From Hymenopellis radicata (taxonomy: Eukaryota; Basidiomycota; Agaricomycetes; Agaricales; Physalacriaceae): a stretch of DNA of 32,980 bases. The stretch covers positions 1 to 32,980 of the forward strand of contig JADNRX010000562.1 of assembly GCA_015501595.1 (NCBI GenBank). The letters are read 5' to 3'. Under the pieces are notes generated by a model. That model saw only the letters and a list, made by a program, of their open reading frames with translations. It searched no databases and was not told where the DNA came from. This document shows, piece by piece, positions 17,456 through 29,188 of this stretch (position 1 is the stretch's first letter; each line of letters opens with the position of its first letter). A program made the translations under genes and the position numbers.

Positions 17456-20400
17456 CTACTCCTCCATAGCATCACTATCATCATCATCACTATCAGAGTC
17501 CTCGCCCTCCGCAACGTCAACCTCGTCCAACCCAATATCATGGTCCGCACCAACGTACGAGTCACAAATGACATAGAGCTTCAGGCTGTGCTTGCCCTTG
17601 GGCAGAGTGAACTCGAGCTTCACCGCAAGACTGCGGTTCACGGTAACCCGCTTGATCACCAACAACTGCCTTGTCGACGGCTCGCCCACAACCAGCCACC
17701 AATTCGCCATCTTTTTAGCCGGGTAGTAGGGCGCCACGACATTTTGATCGCCCTCTTCGTCGTCCTCGTCGACATCGCGTGAGAGCGAGACTTGCAGAAT
17801 GATAGGCGCGCCGGCCGTATACTCGTCCTTGACGAGCTCGTGGCTGACATCGAGTGTCGGATATGAGTTGACAAAGGCAGCAACGTCTTGCCTGTATACA
17901 ACGTCAGAGAATAATCCCCAAAGCAAACACCAGCACGTACATTTGCGCCGTAGACATCTGCAATAGCTCCGTTCGCTTGTCGTCCTCCATCTCCATAATA
18001 TCATACACCGACTCGATCCCTGCCGCAGTGCAGCGCTTGATTACCTAAAACGAAATGAGACGCACGTCCCCGACAAACAGAAGTAAGAGCTTACCTCTGG
18101 CTCGAAATGAGGAACCTGTCGCAGCGGCGAATCCCTATCCCAAACCGCCTGCACACACATCTGCGCTAAATCCATAGCCCCCAACGCGCTCAGCCAGGCG
18201 TTCGAACTCATCACATCCACACACGCCGACAGGAGATTCAGGACCTTCTCGAGGATAAGCTTCTGGTCAGCAACAAGGTCCGCCGGCAGTTGAATTCGAC
18301 TGAAATGGGCTTGTAGCAGCAGGAACGTCTTGAAGTGCGGTGCCTCAAAGTTGACCTGGTCAATCTTGACGGGCAGTCTGTCATATAGACGGCGAAGGAT
18401 GACATCCTCGTGGCGACGGATGGGGACAACCTCGAACTCGGCCGAGGAGGAGACGACTTCGAGGAGACCTTTTAGTTTGGTTCGCTCCTTCAGTGACAAC
18501 GTGTAAACCTCGACGGTGACGTCTAACATAGATATCAGTATTTGTTTAGGATCTGCAAGAGAGGACGACGTACATGAGATGTTGTAGTAGGCCGCGATCA
18601 TACCCAAGTTGAGCGCAGATATGTCCATGTCATCCTCTGTGGAAGGACAGAGTTAGCTGGTTACCAGCGACAGCTCAAAAGAAACTTACCGATGCTGATA
18701 CACTTCGAGTTTACAAGATCCGTCAACGTATTCTCGACCAATTCGGACAAGTGGTCAGACAGGTGCTGGTGGCTAACGTTGTGCAGGTTGTAGTAGTTCG
18801 GGTTTTGAGTCATTCGCCGGTAGAAGTATGTCCATGTCAGGATATCCTGTTCAACGGAGTCAGCAAACTAGAACACGCCAAAGCATCAAAAACTCACCAT
18901 AGCGTCCTGCTTGTTCTCAATCGTCTTCACAGCGATCTCCGCCAAGAAATAATCATGCAACAAATGCGTCGGAAGATGGCTCTCAATGGGCAACCCTTCC
19001 GCCAAAAACTTCTTGTAGAAATCCTTCCTCGTCTGCTGGCACATGAGAACGCAACGACTGCGCTCGTCTTCCTTCGGGCGACACGCCCGACCCATCATCT
19101 GGAGCACATCCATGACCGGGTAGTCGACATAACGATGCTCTTTACCCTCGTAATATTGCACACCCATAATGACCACCATATAGCTGGCAACTGGCAACGA
19201 CCAGGCAGTGTCCTTCGACGCGATCAACACCTGCACAGCGCCACTCTCGAACAGACGCTGCACAATGCGCCTATCCTGCCGATCCATAGCCTCATGGAAA
19301 TAGGCGATGCCCTTGCTCAGCGTCTCCTTCAAGCCCTCGTCACGGAGATGGTCAAGATGAGGTTGAATATCGGCAAGCTCGACATTGAGGAAGCGGTCGG
19401 GTTTGTCGTCGGCCGTGCAGTGTATCATGAGATCGTCAGCGGTGAGGCGGCACTGTTTCCGAGAGGGACAAATATGATAACCGGCTTCGTAGGGGCGTGC
19501 TCGACAATGGCAAGATAGGCGGGCTTGGACATCGCGATCATGAGCGAGGGGAAGTGGGGTATCGTGAAGGACTGAAGGTGGATATCCATGTCCAGCGGAC
19601 GTGCGCTATAAGTAAGGATGAGCGACGCGTTTAAAAGAAGCTGGGTATAACGTACCTCGGAGAGAAATTGAAAATGGTATGTGAGGGGGCACCCATCCAT
19701 TCACCAAGATCCTTCGCGTTCGCCAACGACACGCCACATGCGACTATCCGCGTCTTAATCTCAGTCTGCGCAGACACATATCTCGTCCGCGAGATGACGA
19801 CCTCATAAGTCGGCCCAACCTCGCCACCAACCAATTGCACCTCATCTGCGATGATCAGCCCAATGTTTTGCACATTCTTGCGTTGGCGCCATCGACGAGA
19901 TAGAACGTCCCACTAAAGATATCATGAGCCTCATGTCACAAAATGTCGTGAAAGGGAGGCTTACCTGCGACGGTGTGCAGACAATAAGGTCGCCTTTCTC
20001 CAGTAGCCGAAGATCCGCACTCGTCTCGCCAGTAAGGCTGACGATCTCCTTCCCACCCTGAAGCCCAGAAAACTTCTGTCGCCACTCCTCCACTCGCATA
20101 TCGACCATCTCCTGATACGGCTCTATGCATACGGCCCTCGGAGGGTTAGACTTTTTCCATAGATGAAGAAGGGCGAACTCGGCGCAAATCGTTTTGCCAC
20201 TGCCTGTCGGAGCGCCAACGAAAACGTTCTCGTCCGAGTTGTACAACGCTTGGAAGACCTGTGTTTGGATCTTGTTGAACGTGGTGATAGTCGAACTGTA
20301 GATCCTCTCAAACTCCTTGTTCTTGAGTTCGGAGATAGGCAAAGGTTGGAGATCGAGAAGACTCGTTGGGTTGGGGAATTTCTCGGGAAGTATGAGGTGT

Positions 20401-23400
20401 TTAAACGAGATGGGGAGCCGAGTCTCCGAATGTAGCCATCGGTCAGAGATGATGGAGATGTAGTAGTTGGGCGGGACTGGATCGAACATGGGCACTGTGA
20501 TGGTGACGTTGTGCTCGTCCTCGCAGTACCGCTGGCGAAGGACGAACGTATCATGGAAGAGTATGACCTCGCCATCAACGTCTTCGACCAAGATCAAGAA
20601 AGACTCGGCGCCGCCGTGGACCTTTTCATCCCACTGGAAATCGGGGATAATGGAAAGGTCGATGCGGAGTAAAGAGCGGGTGATGGGTTGAACCTGGGCC
20701 GACAGTCTATATAACTTAATGAGTAAAAGATGAAGGATAGGCAACGCAATTACGCACTGTAACTTCGGGAAATTGTGAACAAGGCGATGGACCAATCGCC
20801 CAGCATTCGCCATGCCAATGAGCTCTCCGATTTCAGGTGGACTCTATTCAAAACGTCAAAGGGCTATCATTCAAATGCGCCGCCCGTGACTTACCAGATC
20901 AAAGTACCGATACCATGGCTGTAAGAGGACGTCAGAAAGACAGTCACGAATACGATGAAAACTGGCAACTTACGAATTGCTTGCCTTCCGCTTTGCGAAT
21001 GACATCGCCTGGTACACCCTTGAACTGCCGAAGAGGCGTCATCGAGCCCCACCTTGAAGAACATGAATAACATGACTACAAGTAAATTAAGGAACTCACA
21101 TTCGCTTTTCGACCATCTTGCAGAGATCAAGAGCAGCCTTTGCGGGAACTGCCCATCCGCGCTTCAGGCAGATCTCGAACATAGCACGAAGAATACGTCC
21201 CGCAGATTGTTGGACGAAAACCATGTCCGCAACAAGGACGAAACCTATCCAAGGAATTAGGCCGCGTGAAGTCAGCGGTTAAAGAAAATGCTCACCATCG
21301 AGCTTCAGTTGCGAGATAAAGGATTGTAAGAGGACATTGATCTTCGCCGCCGGTTCCTCAACACTCTCCTTGACCGGGATAGGGACGCGTTCGAGCAGCT
21401 TCGCAAGCTCCAGCTTCTCTTCTTGACGAACCTAAGGAACACATCAGGACGATTCATTTCAAACACAAATTTCAAGAAACATACCGGCAAAAGCTTGAAC
21501 TCGTTCGAGAGCGCAAAGACACGGAACAACTCCAGCGTCGACATAGTGGGCCGTAGGTGCTGGTTGTACACCATCATCGAGTTGTAAGTCACATAGTAAT
21601 GCGATGCGATGCGCCCCAGCTCAGTGCTGACGAAGCGCCCCGATGACCGTTCGTACTTGAGGAGCTGACACTTCTCCAGTAGTGCTGCGGCCGAATGGAT
21701 TATGTCGGCGCGCTTCTGGATGAGACCTTCATCCTCTTCGTAGTCGATGCTAACGCCATAAAGACCGGGGGTTTTGAGCATTCGGACATACCTACAAAAA
21801 TGATCAGTCAGCGTTTATTCATTGTCGGAAGTCAAGAGCGAAGAAAGAACTCACAGATAAGTGTATCCTAACCACTGAACCGCCTCGTCGCGGTTCCGTA
21901 TCGTTCCCAGAACAATCTCCGCATTGAGATTGTCTGCCAATTTCGACACAAACTGGGACTCGATGGGAAGCTGCTGGTTGAGCAGACTCAAATAGTACTG
22001 CAGCTCGGAGTGATTGGTGATAATAATACCTTCTCCGTACGTATCGTACTGCGGACGCCCAGCACGACCTAGCATTTGGAGAACATCCTGCGACGACAGT
22101 TCGACCCAACGGCCCTTCTCCGGGTTGTAGATCTGCGTTCCCTTGATGATAACCGTATGCGCAGGTAAATTGACACCCCACGCAAGGGTAGCCGTACACA
22201 CGAGGACTTGCAGAGACCCATCGGCAAACAGCTCTTCCACCAAGTTCCGGTCCTCCCTCGTCATACCCGCATGATGAATACCGAAACCAAACGGCATGAG
22301 GTCCCGCAGGTTGCCGTCCTTGACATTCGCAGCCTCCGTTTGGAGAATCTCGCGAGTAGCACCGTCAGCCTTGACGAACTGAGTGATTGTCTCCTTCTCC
22401 ACGGCCATGTCACGTAGAAACTTGGCCGTTTTAGCCGTCTCTTTGCGCGAATGCACGAACACGAGCGTCTGATTCTTGCCGGCCTGGTCTAGGACCTTCT
22501 CGTAGCAGACCTCGTTGGTAACCTGGTAGCGCTTGATAGCTTTCTTTTCGGTAACACCGATGAATTGCTGTTGGAGGCCGCAAGGTCGATATGAGGCGTC
22601 GAAGTAGAAAAGGCCCTTCGACTCGTCGACGCGGAGGAAGGTGGCGACGTCTTGGTAGTTGGGAAGAGTGGCGGAAAGTCCGACGAGACGAACATATTCA
22701 TTGGTCTGCTCCATGCGACGGATGGTACGAGCGACGATGCTCTCCAATACCGGGCCACGGTCATCGTGAAGCAGATGAATTTCATCGATGATTATGAGCC
22801 GAACGAGGTTGAAGTAACTGGTGTCGGTACTCTTTCTCGTGACGACGTCGTACTTCTCCGGGGTGGTGACAATAATCTGGGTCTCCGCAATTTGCTGCTT
22901 GGTCATCTGCGAGTCGCCAGTTAACTCGCCGACTTTCATACCAAACACCTCCAGACGTTTCGAGAAGTTGCCGACCATTTCCTGCACCAGAGCTTTCATG
23001 GGGGCGATGTAGATGATCTTGAACGAGTCGAAATCGAAAGCGCCAGTGACCTCGTCGCGATGATGGCTCATTTCGTTGAGGATGGTAAGGAGCGCAACGT
23101 TGGTCTAAAACATATTATTAGCCAAGTTGAAAGAAAAGGTTGTAGGAAGATAAACAAACCTTTCCAGCTCCAGTGGGGGCACAAAGAAGTAGAGGCTCAT
23201 CTGTGCCGAAGGCGACGGGGTAGAGCTTACTCTGGACGCGATTCAACGTCTTGACGGAGAAGGCGGGACGAGACCACTCTGGTAAGTCAGAGATGGGAAC
23301 AATTTCGCCAGCAACGACGGGCTTCTGTTTTGGGGCAGGAACGTGAATCTCTTCGTAGCCTTTCTTGGCGCGCTTGAACGAACCATCGGGGAGTTTGCAC

Positions 23401-24723
23401 TTTTTGTTTGACATCAAGTGACCGCCTTGGCTGAACGCCATCGCTTCCAAGTCTACCATTTTCTTCGGCTGCACCGTTGAGCCAGGCGCGACTGTCGCAG
23501 TCTTCGGTACCTGTGGCTTGGGCTCATCCACGTCCATGGCGTCGGACGACTTGTCTTCGTTTGACGGTCGCCACCCAACTCGCGCAATATCCACCCGACA
23601 CCCTTTTCCCGCATAGCGACTTCGACATTGACGCGCTCATCCGCGTCACTGCGAACAAGTTTGGTGCACCATACGATGACTTCGCGGTTTTTGAGAAATT
23701 TGGTGGTGATATGGAAACTCTGGTAGTCGAAAAGCTCCATCAGCTGGTTCTCGCAGTCGCGAAGACTGGACTCAGACCCGAGAATGGAGAGAACGGATGC
23801 AGCTTTCTCGGCGGCGGTGACAGCGTCTGGGTAGATTTCGGAAATTTGGCGCTGCACCCAGAAGCCGTCGATGGCATGAGGCGAGACGATATCTTTGTCG
23901 GCTTTTGTCTGTGTTTTGGACGAGTCGCCGCCAATAACGAGAGACTCGTCGCCATCGTCTTCACCTGCGGGCGCGCCGTCGTCGGGATTTTCCTCTTCTT
24001 CTTCATCGTCATCGTCCTCCTCCCTGATCTCAAACCCTTCTTCCTCGTCGTCCTCCTGCTCCTCCTCGTCGAACACGACCGCGACACCGACATCATCGTC
24101 AATCTCCGCGTCTTTTCGTTCCATGTCTGGGTCGGCCATCGTCTCGTCCTCCGCGCCGTAATCCGTGATCTTTTTGGACATGCTGACGAGCTGGAGAACT
24201 GCTCGCCATTAATGGGACCCACAACTTCCTCAGCCTCTTTTTTCTTGTCAAAGTCCTTCATTCCCTCCTTCTTCAGCGTCTCTAGCACCATATCCGCCGC
24301 ACTCCGTACAATGTCCTGCGCCTGGTCGCCGAGAACAGTATGCACAGTAGACAGAATCAGCTGGTACGCCTCGCGCGTCTCTGCTGTCCGCGGCCGATAT
24401 GTCAAGCCCTCTACGTCCTGTGTCGCCTCGAGAATGTCCGAGTACCCAAAACCGCCAGTCTCGGCTTTGCGCTTGGGCGCAGCCTTTTCAGCGGGATCCT
24501 GCCGGTCTGCAGCCCTTTTCTTCTTCTTCTGCACGTCCTTGGGAGCCTCCCGAACGACGCGAGAGCCCATTTCGCGTGGGTCGATGCGACCTGCCAGTGA
24601 AGTCGGCGCACCATCGGGTTCCTTGTCTCTGCGAGGCAATACAGAGCGGTCGGCGGTCAACACCAAGGAAGAAATGTTGCCATAATTGTATTGGGAAAGA
24701 TCCCGTTTGCCAGTCCCGGACAT
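17456..24723 (-). CDS. BRR2: Pre-mRNA-splicing helicase BRR2 (U5 snRNP Ski2-like RNA helicase)
   Basis: BRR2 unwinds U4/U6 to activate the spliceosome. Sixteen exons join on the minus strand: 24723-23160, 23104-21855, 21791-21485, 21431-21296, 21244-21100, 21052-20974, 20918-20895, 20843-20758, 20706-19965, 19912-19656, 19605-18898, 18846-18690, 18636-18574, 18522-18095, 18044-17941 and 17891-17456. The product is about 2,162 residues, the normal family size. The first cassette has [18 protein letters not shown] and [12 protein letters not shown]. The second has APTGSGKT but DEVQ and GVSLANAKD in place of DExH and SAT, so it is likely inactive, as known for BRR2. Two Sec63-type regions and an acidic tail are present. 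One-base gaps at 24193, 23560-23562 and 19464-19466 are needed; together they make the exon sum divisible by three. The start [12 protein letters not shown] fits orthologues. Confidence 0.95.
20895..20918 (-). other. BRR2: 24-bp microexon of BRR2
   Basis: The exon encodes only PWYRYFDL, with a 55-bp intron before it (20973-20919) and a 51-bp intron after it (20894-20844). Both introns have GTAAGT donors. The residues fit the conserved run between the first Sec63 region and [11 protein letters not shown]. Confidence 0.85.
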
Positions 24724-24922
24724 TTCGTATGCGTCGTTGTTGTCGTCGTCGTCGCCGACGTTGACAGTGAAGGCGGAAAGAAAGAATAGCAAGGCGCGGT
24801 GCCGTCCAAAGTTCCAATGACATAATCGACCTGCCTTTTCTGGATCGATCAACTCCGATCGTTTTGCTGCTTTGACTCGCCACGTCTGTCAGACTCATAC
24901 TGACTGAGAACCTGCTGAGAAC

Positions 24923-25008
24923 CTTGCTTTGTGTTAGAACACAGAAACGTAAGCATACTAGCACACTTGCTTTGTGTTAGAACACAGAAACGTAAGCATA
25001 CTAGCACA
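24923..25008. repeat. BRR2: Two exact 43-bp tandem copies upstream of BRR2
   Basis: The units are 24923-24965 and 24966-25008. Each contains the dyad TGTGTTAGAACACA, so there are two evenly spaced symmetrical sites 200-285 bp upstream of the BRR2 start codon. This is a recent duplication and a possible paired regulator-binding site. Confidence 0.85.
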
Positions 25009-25498
25009 CATTCCCTTGTATTTCTGCCAATTGTCATGGCATTCACGGTTGACCACCTTGATGTTGTTCATGGTGACTCCGCAGAGGGTACATCTTTGTA
25101 TCTGTCATCGTGGTCAGTCACTTTTATTTCGTGTTCAGGAACTGACAGTGAGAGACTCAGAGAACATTGAGGGCGGGATGATTGATGTCTAAGAATCGCG
25201 GGCTACGAAAATGTCCTGATGCAAGATCAGAACGAGTTGACGATAATAGCACTTATAACGCTTTTCAAAGGACACTTACCGACTAAACGACTCGCTTAAC
25301 GACCATCCTGAATTCTGGATCCGTCTTTCTCAGAATCAAAATAGTAAGCCCGCTTGTGGACACGCTTTGGGGCGAATAGACCTTGATTTTATTTCTCCAG
25401 GCGCTCGATACGCTGAGAATTCGGTGGCGTCACAATACTGCTTATTTGGGATGCGCTGGCGCAGCGAGTCCAAATCGAGTACTGGGCGTCTGCTGGGG
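25009..25498. other. Divergent intergenic region between BRR2 and the secreted-protein gene
   Basis: I see no convincing gene in this stretch. Together with 24724-25008 it forms the shared upstream region of two genes read in opposite directions. Confidence 0.55.
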
Positions 25499-25504
25499 TA
25501 TAAA
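25499..25504 (+). promoter_or_regulatory. TATA box of the secreted-protein gene
   Basis: TATAAA in the context GGGGTATAAAGG lies 83 bp upstream of the ATG at 25582, a typical spacing for a strongly transcribed fungal gene. Confidence 0.65.
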
Positions 25505-25581
25505 GGACGCGCTGAGCTCGACGATTTCTTTCCAGCCCCCATCATCTCTAGCCCACATTCCCTATTAACACACTCTTTACC

Positions 25582-25963
25582 ATGCCTTCCTTCGCCCAGA
25601 CTCTGCCCGTCGTCCTCCTCGTCGGTGCCTCAGCCTTCGCTGCCCCAGCTTACGTTCCCGGAGAGGTAAGTTGCCGTGTGCCATTCTGACCATCTTGCCG
25701 ACGCGTCATTCTAGAGTGACGTATACGGTCTCAGCAACAAGGCGGACCCTCAGAATCCAACTGAGGCGCTCAGCGTACTCAAGCGGTGCCGTGCCTTTAC
25801 ATTATCTGGTTTCCCCCACATCAAAAATCAATATGAGAAAAGGGCATGTCCTACCGATCTTGAGGGTCCTCATGCTTCCCGAAAGATTTGCACTCAGCCT
25901 CTTCTAGTGTGGCGCAATTACATTTGTGGGTGTTCCCTCAGCCCTTCAGTTACGTTCTTATAA
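25582..25963 (+). CDS. Small secreted protein, about 110 residues
   Basis: The first exon (25582-25665) encodes a clear signal peptide, MPSFAQTLPVVLLVGASAFA, with likely cleavage near APA. A 49-bp phase-0 intron (25666-25714, GTAAGT...TAG) leads to a second exon ending in TAA at 25961-25963. The mature part begins SDVYGLSNKADPQNPTEALS and holds two dibasic KR sites (SVLKR and YEKR) that a kexin-type protease could cut, plus five cysteines in the last 60 residues. I do not recognise a family. The second exon is less certain: further splicing after SVLKR is possible. A TATA box and a pyrimidine-rich leader support real transcription. Confidence 0.6.
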
Positions 25964-26260
25964 AGCTAATAGCACGAACTGCCGGACACTGAATGTTTAC
26001 GTTTCGGATTCAACATTGCCAATCTCCCACCGGCGTCAGAAAACCAATGTCAAGTCTTTCTTGACGTTGTGCGACACCGAATATTCTGGCCTCTCTAGTT
26101 GGAGGTACAGCTGTCAGATTTCCGAAACGAAAATGGACCCTGCTTAGGTGGCGACGGAAAAGCTTCATCAAGATGGAAGCCGAGGCGTTCAATTTTCATG
26201 ATTCCATCTGGTCTTGTGTCACATGAAAATGTACAAGGAGCGACGTTGAAACGTTGATGC

Positions 26261-27043
26261 ATGATGCTCAAGAAAACAGTAGCAGTCACGTGCAGGAGCC
26301 AATCCCTTTTGCCCAAATACGACGACTCAGTGCAGCTGTACGACCTCCCCACCGCCACGTATTATCAGCTTGGACTTATACGATGGCAGTGAACCATGGC
26401 GACATTCCTGGATTTCCTTACAGCTACCACTCAAGGCAAACGTTCCCCGAAAATCGAACAAGGCTTGTAAGCAAGTTTCCTCTTCAACCGCAAGAAGTAA
26501 TGTTTATACTTTTTCTGGAAGTCTTGTTCTTTTACAGCCAATATATGAAGCCCCGCGGCACTCTTCACAAACTATCTTTCTCATGTCTCCCTCAAGTGAC
26601 TCGCCCCGAGGCGCGCGAGTGCGCCGGATCCTTCTGCATCTCGTTCCTCGCTAGCGTCTCTCACCTCAGCGATTAGCGACACTGTACGTGGCTCCTCCGA
26701 CACATCAAGCCTCCATGCTGTCAGCCAGCCGGTTCCAGAATGTTTTCATCTCGCGATGGCCCGGGAGGGCGAAAACGTTCCAGCTATGATAGAACCTTGC
26801 CGTGAGCATCCTGGAATGAACAGGCGCACTGTCTTTGGCATGAAGCTATCCACTGGACGCGCCCAGAAAGGTTGGTGTCTTCAACAATTGAAAGAAGTCT
26901 TATCATAGCCACTTACTCTTACAGCAGCCGATCATCCGACACACGCCACTAGCAGTCACCATCACCGTGTTCGGACACAGCAAACCGACGAGGGCCATCA
27001 TCGATATACAGTACAGCGGGCCCGAATGGACAGTGTCCCATGA
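26261..27043 (+). CDS. Hypothetical Ser/Pro-rich protein, about 197 residues
   Basis: Four exons can be joined: 26261-26358, 26424-26466, 26538-26870 and 26925-27043. The three introns are 65, 71 and 54 bp and end in TTACAG, TTACAG and TTACAG. The product starts MMLKKTVAVTCRSQSLLPKY, passes LYDLPTATYHSRQTFPENR, then a Ser/Pro/Ala-rich stretch, and ends with a His/Arg-rich tail. In the third exon the frame holds only if the C4 run at 26604-26607 has one more C; with that the total is 594 nucleotides, a multiple of three. No signal peptide, membrane segment or known domain is visible. The stop lies 31 bp before the transporter's likely start codon. Another reading would run the last exon on into the transporter. 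Confidence 0.45.
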
Positions 27044-27074
27044 TGCAAGGTCTAGAATATATAATGGGGCGACG

Positions 27075-28893
27075 ATGGCCGGTATCGCTCTTATCTCGAC
27101 TTTTGAAGCTCTTATGAACATGATGCTACTACCTCTCAGAAACGTGCGCATTCCGGCGTATGTGTTCTACGCAAGTGTTATATCTATTGGAGGGTATATC
27201 TTTGGGTAAATCAGCTTCGCGTTTCGAACCGTTCCCAACTAATCTTAACGATAGGTTCGACACTGGTTCCATCGGTATACATTACTTTCTACCTCTGCAA
27301 TTGGTGAACTGAGGACATTGTCAGGTTCCATTACCTTGATGAAGGAGTTCCAGGCTACATTTGGAACACTCACTTCAACAATCCAAGGTCTTCTCGTCTC
27401 CATAATCCTCATTCCCGCCGCTATCGTGTCTTTCGGCTCTGGTTCCATATCCGATCGCCTCTCACGAACATATGCCACTTCCTTGGGATGCATCATCTAC
27501 GGTGTAGGGTCGCTGATCTGCTGCCTCGCGGGACTGAACGGCCAATCGCAGAGCTCCGCGCTCGCCATGGTTTTCGTCGGTCGCTGCATATCCGGTGCAG
27601 GCGAAGGCGTGTTCCTCTCTGCCGTCACTATTTACGCCATCGAAGTCGCGCCCCATCATGCCCGCGGACGCGTTGGATGCATCGTCCAGCTTTACATTGC
27701 TCTCGGTACTTTGCTAGGATATTTTACGTGTTATGGGTCTCTTCATATCCCCAATTCCGTATCCTGGAGACTTCCCTGGATTATGCAGACGGTCGTGTGT
27801 ACTCTTCTCGGGACCGTGGTACCCTTCCTCCCTCATTCGCCGCGTACCCTTCCTCCCTCATTCGCCGCGTTGGCTCGTGCATGTCGGAAGAATCGATGAT
27901 GCGAAAGCGGTGATGAAGCAATTGGGCGTAGATGAGGAAGAATTGGCGTTGACGACATATGCGCCCGCGGGAACGGAAATTGCTGAAAAGATGAAGGACG
28001 AAAGGAAAGGTTGGCGAAAGAACCTCGACCAGTTTAAAGCGGCCTTTGCGCCGGATCTACGCGGCCGAACTCTACTTGCGCTGTTCATGTTGGGAGCTCA
28101 GCAATTAATCGGCATTGATGGCTTGCTGTTTTACGCCCCCACATTATTCAAACAGGCAGGTCTCGATTCTGAGCACGCTTCTTTTCTTGCCAGTGGTGTG
28201 ACTGGTATTGTGAATGTAGTGTTCACTCTTATCGGCCAGTCGCTGTCTGATAGGTGGTAAGCAATCTCGCTGATCTTTCGGATGTGCCATGGTACTAAGC
28301 GCAGTTCCAGGGGTCGCCGGCCTGCACTCATTGGTGGTGGTATCATTATGGGGTTGACCATGACCATCATTGGCGTGCTCTACTCCTTACCTTCCATATC
28401 CTCAGCCGGTCAATGGACCGTCATCGCCTTAATCTTCATTTACTTTATTGCCTTCGTCCTGACGTGGGCGATCCTTAGTCGCACATGGGTCTCCGAGTCG
28501 CAGCCTGTGCGCACTCGAGCATCGGTCTCATCTCTGGCGCTCACGGTGAACTGGGCGTGTAACTTCGTCGTCGCTTTCACCACTCCCAAATTCCTTGAGA
28601 CTTCGCCATCTGGACCGTACTTCTTTTGGGCCGCTTCTGCATGGATAGCTGTGATCGTTTACCTCATCTTCATGCCGGAGACGAAGGGTCAGAGTATTGA
28701 CGGTGAGGAACAAAACCTTGCGTTGGATATCAGAGTGGGATGGTTGCGGGATAGATTCGAGACCCCTCGCCCGTCGTTGTCGAGGAGGTCCAGTGTCACT
28801 ATTGTTGGGACAGAAGAAAAGAGCAAGGCGGGCGAAGAGGCTACCACTACAACAAAAGAAACATCTACTCAAGCGAAATATGAAAATATGTAA
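27075..28893 (+). CDS. MFS sugar transporter, frame broken by a 25-bp tandem duplication
   Basis: This is a 12-TM major facilitator of the sugar porter family, probably carrying a hexose or similar sugar at the plasma membrane. Exons are 27075-27205, 27255-27274, 27325-28256 and 28305-28893, with introns of 49, 50 and 48 bp. Signatures seen are GGYIFGFDTGSIG in TM1, GSISDRLSR after TM2, GRCISGAGEGVFLSAVTIYA and RGRVGCIVQ, PHSPRWLVH (a PESPR variant), GAQQLIGIDGLLFYAPTLF in TM7 and MPETKG after TM12. The cytoplasmic tail is Lys/Thr-rich. The repeat at 27819-27868 shifts the frame; without one copy the protein would be 548 residues. I chose the ATG at 27075 for its A at -3 and G at +4; 27114 is an alternative. 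As written, the protein would stop shortly after the duplication. Confidence 0.9.
27819..27868. repeat. 25-bp perfect tandem duplication in the transporter gene
   Basis: Copies at 27819-27843 and 27844-27868 are identical, and GT repeats once more after them. The unit encodes the PFLPHSPR region. Twenty-five is not a multiple of three, so the reading frame shifts from the second copy on. Confidence 0.97.
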
Positions 28894-29188
28894 CTTGGTT
28901 ATCAATACCTTTTCGCAACACACCCACGAGATGAAACACTGGTATTTGGTTGAACGCTTCAACGTGGCATTGTAAATTGTGAGGTACAACCTACGATGAT
29001 TGTACTCCCTGCTTTCGGAATGGGAACACTGTTTCTGATTAGCAGAGAGTACAGTCTGTGAATGCTGGATGTTTGCTCTTTTAGTGTCGAATCACCTTTT
29101 AGCTCAGAAGCGGCACATGGAAGGAGGATAAACATCTTGGTATGATTGTATTAACAGGGTATAGTGAGATATCGAGAATGCTTGACAG
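28894..29188. other. Convergent intergenic region, no gene seen
   Basis: It separates the 3' ends of the transporter (+) and the small membrane protein gene (-). I see no open frame of note. Confidence 0.6.

Noticed and set aside
23477..24685. Plus-strand open frame of about 400 codons opposite the 5' part of BRR2
   Set aside because: Its Ser-rich translation is antisense to the acidic BRR2 N-terminus, which is clearly the real coding strand.
27000..27206. Open frame running from the end of the 26261 gene into the transporter, suggesting one fused gene
   Set aside because: The splice phase after exon 3 of the upstream gene leads into a different frame that stops at 27041-27043, and the transporter has a good start context at 27075.
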